A stretch of 64,000 nt of DNA from NCBI GenBank assembly GCA_946811185.2, contig OX328097.1, positions 5,380,242 to 5,444,241 on the forward strand, written 5' to 3'. Positions 58,256 to 64,000 of the stretch are shown piece after piece; the stretch's first letter is position 1, and each line of letters begins with the position of its first letter. The notes below the pieces were generated by a model that was not told the DNA's origin, searched no databases, and saw nothing but the letters and a program-made list of their open reading frames with translations. A program made the position numbers and the translations under genes. The DNA is from Hippopus hippopus. Taxonomy: Eukaryota > Mollusca > Bivalvia > Cardiida > Cardiidae.

Positions 58256-59340
58256 CCCCAAAAAAGTAAAAAGCCAAAGTAATACCCAAGGTATTAATAT
58301 CCGACGGTCGAAGTGTCCAAAAGGTGGGAGGGGGGATTTTCCCAGGATGGTATGTAGGTCCCCCCCACGAAAATTTTTTAAGTATAACCTATTTGGTGGC
58401 CTTTAGTTACATTTTTTTGGCAAAATTGTCTTTCTTTTCTTTTTGCGTGTACAGGCAGCTGCTTCCCTGACTGTATTATGATCCAAAAGATTTTGTGGCA
58501 CTTGCAGACCACCTTTGAAATATAGCGGTATTAGGAGAAACAGATGATATGACGAGTCGCCAGTGGTTTATAGGCCTACAATTGCATCAACTTTTAATTC
58601 TGACCAATTTCAAAGTCCTTATTATCGCCAGTCCGGTAGAATTATCTCTCATTGAACACCCTTGTGCATATCCACTCGTCACAACTCGGCCATTTCCGTA
58701 CCTATATCTAACCTCGTCCGTATCAAGGGGGTTTCCATTTTGAAACTTTCCCAGTCACATGATCTTTAACATGGCGGCACCCTTAAAGTCGATTAGCAAC
58801 GGCAACAACAGCCATAGTGATAAGTATCCTATTGCTGAAAATGCTAACGTAATTGATAGACCGAATTAGAAAATAAATGTACAAACTGCATGTCACTGGA
58901 AATGAATTTATAAAGATTCCCACGGAAAAATGTGACTAGTGCTTGCTTTCTAGGTGGAGTGTTACGATTTTAAGAACGGTGAAGCGGTGTTCTTCCGGCG
59001 AAGAAATGTACCGCGTAGGCGTATATCAAGCTACGTGATACAGCCGAGGGACTTGATCTACAGATCACCCGAGGTTTGCCGAATGGCGCATATCTGGTAA
59101 GATATTGAAGACTCGCGAGACATTGCGGTATTATCCGAACCTACATTGGTGCTCGTAACGTAGCCAGATCGTTGATTAACCCACAAAGGGAAAAGAAAAT
59201 AAGAAATAAAAAAAAAACTTGATATACTTATTGTATATTGGATATTGTATTGCAATAAAAATTGTGCCTCCGTTAACTCTGTAGATAGTTTCATTTGATT
59301 GTATTTCGTATATTTTACCATTGATTTTTTAAGGTTTACG

Positions 59341-59543
59341 GTCCCTAACTCTCATATTAAAAGACGGAAGCTGCCGAGATTGGTCGAATAGTCTTTACGA
59401 AGACGTCGATGTTACACGATATTTACCGATGAGTTAATGAGTCTACGGCCCCTAACTCTCATATTAAAAGACGGAAGTTACCGAGATTGGCCGAATAGCC
59501 TTTACGAAAAAGTCAATGTTACACGATATTTACCGATGAGTTA
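59341..59543. repeat. Two-unit tandem duplication, period 107 bp
   Basis: Units starting GTCCCTAACTCTCATATTAA and GCCCCTAACTCTCATATTAA run in tandem with about 90% identity by eye. Non-coding. Confidence 0.8.
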
Positions 59544-59804
59544 GGGGTCGTAATCCTTGACTTGAAGACTTCCACTTATGGAAAAAAGAGATATTTGTAC
59601 CATTTCCATAGTTCTAATCGAGTTCAAATCATTGAGATATCTAATCGATTGAAAATATCCTTTTCAGAAACAGTTCTTAACTTATGTCTTGACAAACTTC
59701 GCTGTCGATAATCTAACCTTTATCCTGCTAAATAAGTAAAATGAAATGTTCACTTCGATAGTAAAAACCCAAAATACTGCTATTTCAAAAATACGCTTAG
59801 GGGA

Positions 59805-60165
59805 ACAATATCTCCTTATCGGACAATGTAGATCCAATATTAGACTGCACGTTCTGTGCAGTCTGATCTTGAACTATATTGTCCGCAAAAGGAAGACCAC
59901 TTAATTAACGCGTCGCGCTTATGGAAGACCACTTAATTAACCCTTTACCCAACAACAAGAGCTTAGACTTTTCCAGATTGAAAGCATTTGCAGACAACAA
60001 ATTAAATGTTACTCAAACCATAAAAAATGTCTTTCATTTGTAAGAAAACATCGTGGGAAAAGGAGAAAATGCTGATTACCAGCATTTTCTCCTCTTCCCA
60101 CAGTATTTTCAAAATTCTTGTTTCTCATGGTTGTTAAAAGCGGGCATTGTGCGTTAAAGGGTTAA
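59805..60165. mobile_element. CAGTCTGATC palindrome and TTAA hairpin MITE
   Basis: Palindrome at 59805-59895, then a complete hairpin MITE at 59937-60165 with TTAA on both sides and a near-perfect central stem. Confidence 0.75.
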
Positions 60166-60177
60166 ACTATAGAGGGC

Positions 60178-60480
60178 CGAGCTCCGGTAGCGCAGTTGTT
60201 GGTATACAGGACTCAGGAACAGGGGGTCGCTGGTTCGATCCTCGGCTCGGCCAATCTCTTTCCGGCGAGGATTAATGATTGTCATTGCGACAGGATTCAT
60301 TCCTCTCTCACCGCTGATCATTGTTTCGACGATGGTTATGTAAGAAGGCAGCCAATGGCTTGGAAAGAATATTGTGCGGAGTACCGGTAAAAGAAACTCC
60401 AGGAACGCATGGATAGGTGCACTGGCCGCCGCTATATAACTGAAATAATGTTGAAAACGGCGTTAAACATCACACAAATC
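60178..60480 (+). mobile_element. tRNA-derived SINE (type 1), best-preserved copy
   Basis: The head has CCGGTAGCGCAGTTGTTGG (A box) and GCTGGTTCGATCCTCGG (B box), as RNA polymerase III promoters. The body contains GTCATTGCGACAGGATTCAT and the 3' end GTTAAACATCACACAAATCA. The tRNA-like part is 5'-complete but is not a functional tRNA, because the tail continues without a processed 3' end. Confidence 0.8.
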
Positions 60481-60557
60481 AACTATAACGGGCAAAGTTT
60501 GTCGAGATACAAGAGCCTGTAATCTGAGATCCTAAATCGTTCAGAAAATTTGTAGAA

Positions 60558-62453
60558 TTAACCTGTAATTTTCAAAATGATATCGGGACTCAAAGTATTG
60601 TGTTTAGAAATACATTTTCTATGAAAGGCAAAGTAGTTTCCGCGAAGTGATCCCCATTTACCGAGAATTGCCTCTGTTCTCTCAGATTGTCCACCCGCAG
60701 TCACGTGATCCACATCAGCATTCCCGTCCACGATCCACATTGACCGAAATGTAAAGAAAGGAAAATCCATTGTGTTACGAATAAATTGAGCATCAGAAAT
60801 CTCAAGAACGGTTTCTTTTGCAGCAGGCTTTATCTTCATGAAAAGCCAACCGCCATCCAAATATGTTAATTTCATAAACAAATCACGTGGGTCAATCTGG
60901 ACATTTTTGATTGGTGCATTTGGTCTTTTGGAATCCGCATCACTTTGACCTATCAAAACAGACGAACCGAACGGAATCCAGTCGAGGCCGTGTGGCGTTA
61001 ATGGAAGAAGGCGTACATTTCCATCTTGATACAAAACAAAAACTTGTGAATAACTGTAGTCTGCCCAAGGGACCCTCTGATAGATTCTGATATAGTCTAT
61101 GTCATGGAAAACTTTGTCACTATCGGTCAGGGTCACCGTCATAGTCTCGTTGATGCTCCACCACAAGTCGACGTCCACGCCCTCTATAACTGTCGTCGCA
61201 TCCTTGTAAAGAGTCTTGGAAACATCTCGTTTCAGATTTCTTCTGAACATGTACAGCTCGCCTATATTTAACACATCTAGGTTGTGTTGACTTGATTCTA
61301 CTTCTATAAGTATTTCATTTGGCCTGCTGTCCGTAAAAGCGAAATCTGGTGTTGAAAAGGTTACACTGGTATCTCTAGAGGTAACTGTTTTATATTGCGG
61401 GTCGGACCACGCACCGTGTTTATCTAGATAGAGAAATGCTAACTTGACGTTTCCAATGAGACGTTCTGTTCTTATTTGTTTCAGAAACACCTCAGTTCCA
61501 ACATAAGCGTCAATGGACCCCGCACTCATTCCTTCGAGTGTAAAAATAACACGGACAGTTACCTTGTTAGAATTTGTCCACTGACTAATATGTCCTCTTC
61601 TAATCGATAAGAATGCATGCTTGTTGCTTCTTTGTAGACTTTGTTTGAGTTCAACAGACCCAAATCGCCAAAAGGCCAGTGTCATCTCGCATTTGTGCCA
61701 ATCTGGTTTTCGCCTATTGGAAAACGTAATATACTTTGGCATGACTGCAACGACAACAAAACTTGAAACTTGCTGATAATAGACCGGGATTTTGATGTTG
61801 TCCTCCTCGGCACACGTTGTGATGGTACTTTTTTGACGTGCAAAACCAACTTCGTGGTTGTCTGAAGGGAATGGCAGATCATCTGAGTACGTTATGTCAT
61901 CGAAACAAAATGCCATACATTTCAGTGACGGTACATTCTGGGAGGTATTAATTATGCCAAGCGTCAGAAGGTCGATTTCAACGCCATGTTTGTCTGCAGA
62001 TATAACAGTGAGAACCACCTTATATCGACCCTCGTTTAAAACCGCCATGGTAGGAAAACTACCCGACGAACTAAAATTGTTCCAGCCCATCCCTCTGGCT
62101 TTGAAGGGAATTATGTCGAACTCGCCCATTTTGAGATTGTCCACGTAGACCGCTATTTTGTCACCCAGACCGTCGTTAGAATAAACAACGTTACGCACGT
62201 AAAGAGCAGTTTTCGACATCAAACATATGTCAAACGTTAAATTGGAATTTTTGTATAAATAAACAGATTCCAAAAACGAAGCCCTGGAGCGATAGTGTAC
62301 AGTTCCATTTGTTACCGCCATCTCCTCCGCCTCGATTCTCAACTCCAATTCTCGCGAACTTTGTTTCAAAGAAAAACCGCTAATAAAGAGAAAAGAACAC
62401 AAAACGCATCCCAATATAAGAACGTGTTTACATTCCATTGTTTTAGGCCACAT
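60558..62453 (-). CDS. Secreted or membrane-anchored protein, unknown function, 631 aa
   Basis: An uninterrupted ORF. The second Met (62438) has the stronger Kozak context (A at -3, G at +4), so the mature start is probably there. A hydrophobic segment, LILGCVLCSFLFISGF, looks like a signal peptide or signal anchor. Residues about 36-170 look like a carbohydrate-binding beta-sandwich of CBM6/35 style: an early EAE, then YSNDGLGDKIAVYVDNLKMG, GWNNF, and near the end HGVEIDLLTLG. The rest (about 180-631) is beta-rich with DIDYIRIYQR, DGGWLFMKI and a C-terminal ILGKWGSLRGNYFAFHRK stretch. Several N-glycosylation sequons are present (NGT, NLT, NFS, NTS, NET). I do not recognise a named family. 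The absence of introns among intron-rich genes suggests a retrogene or a naturally single-exon extracellular gene. Its upstream region carries a mariner insertion 157 bp before the start. Confidence 0.75.
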   Translation of the reverse strand: MWPKTMECKHVLILGCVLCSFLFISGFSLKQSSRELELRIEAEEMAVTNGTVHYRSRASFLESVYLYKNSNLTFDICLMSKTALYVRNVVYSNDGLGDKIAVYVDNLKMGEFDIIPFKARGMGWNNFSSSGSFPTMAVLNEGRYKVVLTVISADKHGVEIDLLTLGIINTSQNVPSLKCMAFCFDDITYSDDLPFPSDNHEVGFARQKSTITTCAEEDNIKIPVYYQQVSSFVVVAVMPKYITFSNRRKPDWHKCEMTLAFWRFGSVELKQSLQRSNKHAFLSIRRGHISQWTNSNKVTVRVIFTLEGMSAGSIDAYVGTEVFLKQIRTERLIGNVKLAFLYLDKHGAWSDPQYKTVTSRDTSVTFSTPDFAFTDSRPNEILIEVESSQHNLDVLNIGELYMFRRNLKRDVSKTLYKDATTVIEGVDVDLWWSINETMTVTLTDSDKVFHDIDYIRIYQRVPWADYSYSQVFVLYQDGNVRLLPLTPHGLDWIPFGSSVLIGQSDADSKRPNAPIKNVQIDPRDLFMKLTYLDGGWLFMKIKPAAKETVLEISDAQFIRNTMDFPFFTFRSMWIVDGNADVDHVTAGGQSERTEAILGKWGSLRGNYFAFHRKCISKHNTLSPDIILKITG

Positions 62454-62609
62454 TTATCAATGGACGTGGTGTATAGTCAAATGTACAAATGAAAACTGTG
62501 CACGAGAGTGTATATTTAGTTTTCAAGTGTGTTCCCGTGGCAATTTAATCGTAAAAAGTCGAATTACGTCATCAATTTAAACCCCCTACCTCACTTGGTC
62601 AACGTTATA

Positions 62610-63921
62610 CGAGGGTCATTCGAAAAGTAATGCAACGTGTTGAATAACTTCCAAAGCAATATATCAATTACTTTGAAACTTTACATGTAGATACTTCAGT
62701 CTATATGCAGTTAGTATGTGACGTCACATCATCATTACGTCATTTAGAGAAGCGCCAGATGACGTCATTTTACGTCAATAACAGCGTCATGGCCGCGGTT
62801 ACGTCTCAAGATCAGCGTAGCTACATAAAAATTGAATGTCAGCGTAATAAAACAGCAAAGGAGATATTTGCCGCACTACAAGAAGTTTGCGGCACATCTG
62901 CTCTGTCGTATTGCCAGGTTACAAGATGGGTCAATGAATTCAAATCGGGCAGGGACAGCGTTGAAGATGCCTGCCGTGTGGGTCGACCAATGACAGCTAC
63001 TGATGACTATAATACTGAAAAAGTGAAAAAACTGTTGAAGGATGATAGGAGAATTACTTGCGAAGAAATGGCACAGGAGTTAGAAATCAGTGTAGGGTCA
63101 GTTCATTTCATTCTTCGAAATCGTTTGAAAATGCGTAAGGTTAGTGTGCGATGGCTACCGCATCGTTTGACGCCAGAACAAGCAGAACGTCGTTTAACCA
63201 TAGCCACCCAACTCCTTTCTCGTTATGATTCGAAAGGACAAGACTTCCTAGAAAGAATTGTTGCCATCGACGAAACTTGGGTAAGATCCTACGAACCGGA
63301 AATGAGGAGACAATGGGAGTGGCATACATCTAGCTCCTCGAGACCGGCAAAGTACAGACGGACTCAGTCTAAACTTAAGATGTTAATGATCTTCGCGTAC
63401 GACAGACATGGAATTCTGACAAGTCACAGGGTGGAAAGTGGTAAGACTATTAACGGGAAGTACTATGAAGAGTACCTTAAAAAACACTAAGGCAAGCGAT
63501 CCGTAGGAAAAGACGTGGACTCTTGGCAGCCGGTCCAATAATTTTACATGATAACGCTACACCCCATGGCGCCGTCAACGTAACGTCTTTGCTAGGGCGC
63601 TATGAGTGGGAAATATTGGAGCACCCGCTTTATTCCCCGGATGTAAGTCCACGTGACTCTGACTTATTTCCAGAGATAAAAGAGGCCATGAGAGGTATTC
63701 GTTATAGTGACCTAGACGAGCTTGAAGCTGCCGTGGCCGAAAGGGTGAAGGTAATGGAACGCAGTTGCCTAGCAACTGGAATAGATGACCTCCCGAAGCG
63801 ATGGCAGTCCGTCATAGACCACAAGGGATATTACTTCGAAGGAATGTAGTATGGTAATTATCATTATATATTTCTTTCGAAAGTTATTTTATAGGTTGCT
63901 TTACTTTTTGAATGACCCTCG
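62610..63921 (+). mobile_element. Mariner-type transposon, 1312 bp, TA target duplication
   Basis: The ends CGAGGGTCATTCGAAAAGTAA and, inverted, CGAGGGTCATTCAAAAAGTAA form terminal inverted repeats flanked by TA on both sides (62608-62609 and 63922-63923). Length and content fit a mariner of the Mos1-like group. The transposase is broken by one frameshift. Confidence 0.92.
62705..63849 (+). pseudogene. Mariner transposase, DD34D, one frameshift
   Basis: The first frame (62705-63490) holds the N-terminal helix-turn-helix pair (EIFAALQEVCG, then GRP and ITCEEMAQELEISVGSVHFI) and the first catalytic aspartate in AIDETW. It ends at a stop just after an A-run near 63480. The second frame continues past it and has HDNATPH with the second aspartate and YSPDVSPRDSDLF with the third, 34 residues apart (DD34D). 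The break fits loss of one A in the run. The likely native start is the internal MAAVTSQDQRSYIK. Everything else is well preserved, so inactivation looks recent, or a sequencing error in the homopolymer is possible. Confidence 0.9.
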
Positions 63922-63954
63922 TATACTGTCATTATACGTAAGGCAGGAAAATAT

Positions 63955-64000
63955 TTGAGGCATGCTCTGTGAAAAGGGGGTTTAATGCATCTGCATAAAT
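63955..64000. mobile_element. GGGGGTTTAATGCAT element, cut by window end
   Basis: Begins GGCATGCTCTGTGAAAAGGG, the left end of the family seen at 56135. Confidence 0.55.

Noticed and set aside
60181..60255. tRNA gene
   Set aside because: A and B boxes are present but the sequence continues into a SINE body shared with four other copies, and no proper acceptor stem closes.

Overview
The window looks like nuclear DNA from a bivalve mollusc: AT-rich, intron-rich, and crowded with short inverted-repeat elements, tRNA-derived SINEs and Helitron-like repeats. The bivalve assignment is an inference from the repeat style and the divergence of the two conserved genes. Three host protein-coding genes can be supported. 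Two were reconstructed exon by exon with consistent splice phases: an ETAA1-like gene (minus strand, coding 13285-27115, 8 coding exons, 985 aa) and a CDIN1/C15orf41-like gene (plus strand, coding 27902-49198, 10 coding exons, 277 aa). They are head to head, with about 0.8 kb between start codons that probably holds a shared promoter. ETAA1 proteins activate ATR at RPA-coated DNA. CDIN1 is a predicted PD-(D/E)XK nuclease that binds codanin-1. The third gene (60558-62453, minus) encodes an intronless 631-residue secreted or membrane-anchored protein of unknown function.

Layout. 1-13284: repeats only, including Helitron-like elements with internal tandem units, a SINE, short inverted-repeat elements and microsatellites. 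13285-27115: ETAA1, whose introns hold short inverted-repeat elements, SINEs and a decayed copy of its seventh coding exon. 27116-27901: intergenic space and 5' UTR. 27902-49198: CDIN1, whose introns are packed with a TTAA-flanked hairpin element. CDIN1 intron 8 carries the most unusual structure: a 36-bp minisatellite next to a 4.9-kb unit (37059-41929). In that unit, two 664-bp direct repeats that I can tell apart at only one base flank a Mutator-like DDE transposase ORF and a convergent His-Cys-box/HNH-type endonuclease ORF. Each 664-bp repeat has its own inverted ends, like a small transposon. 49199-60557: repeats only. 60558-62453: the secreted-protein gene. 62610-63921: a mariner element with TA duplications, terminal inverted repeats and a frameshifted DD34D transposase, just upstream of that gene's start. 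The window ends inside another short inverted-repeat element.

ETAA1 and CDIN1 both belong to nuclear genome-maintenance or chromatin pathways, so a shared promoter could matter, but nothing here proves co-regulation. The best candidate for an undescribed system is the composite-looking transposase/endonuclease unit in CDIN1 intron 8.
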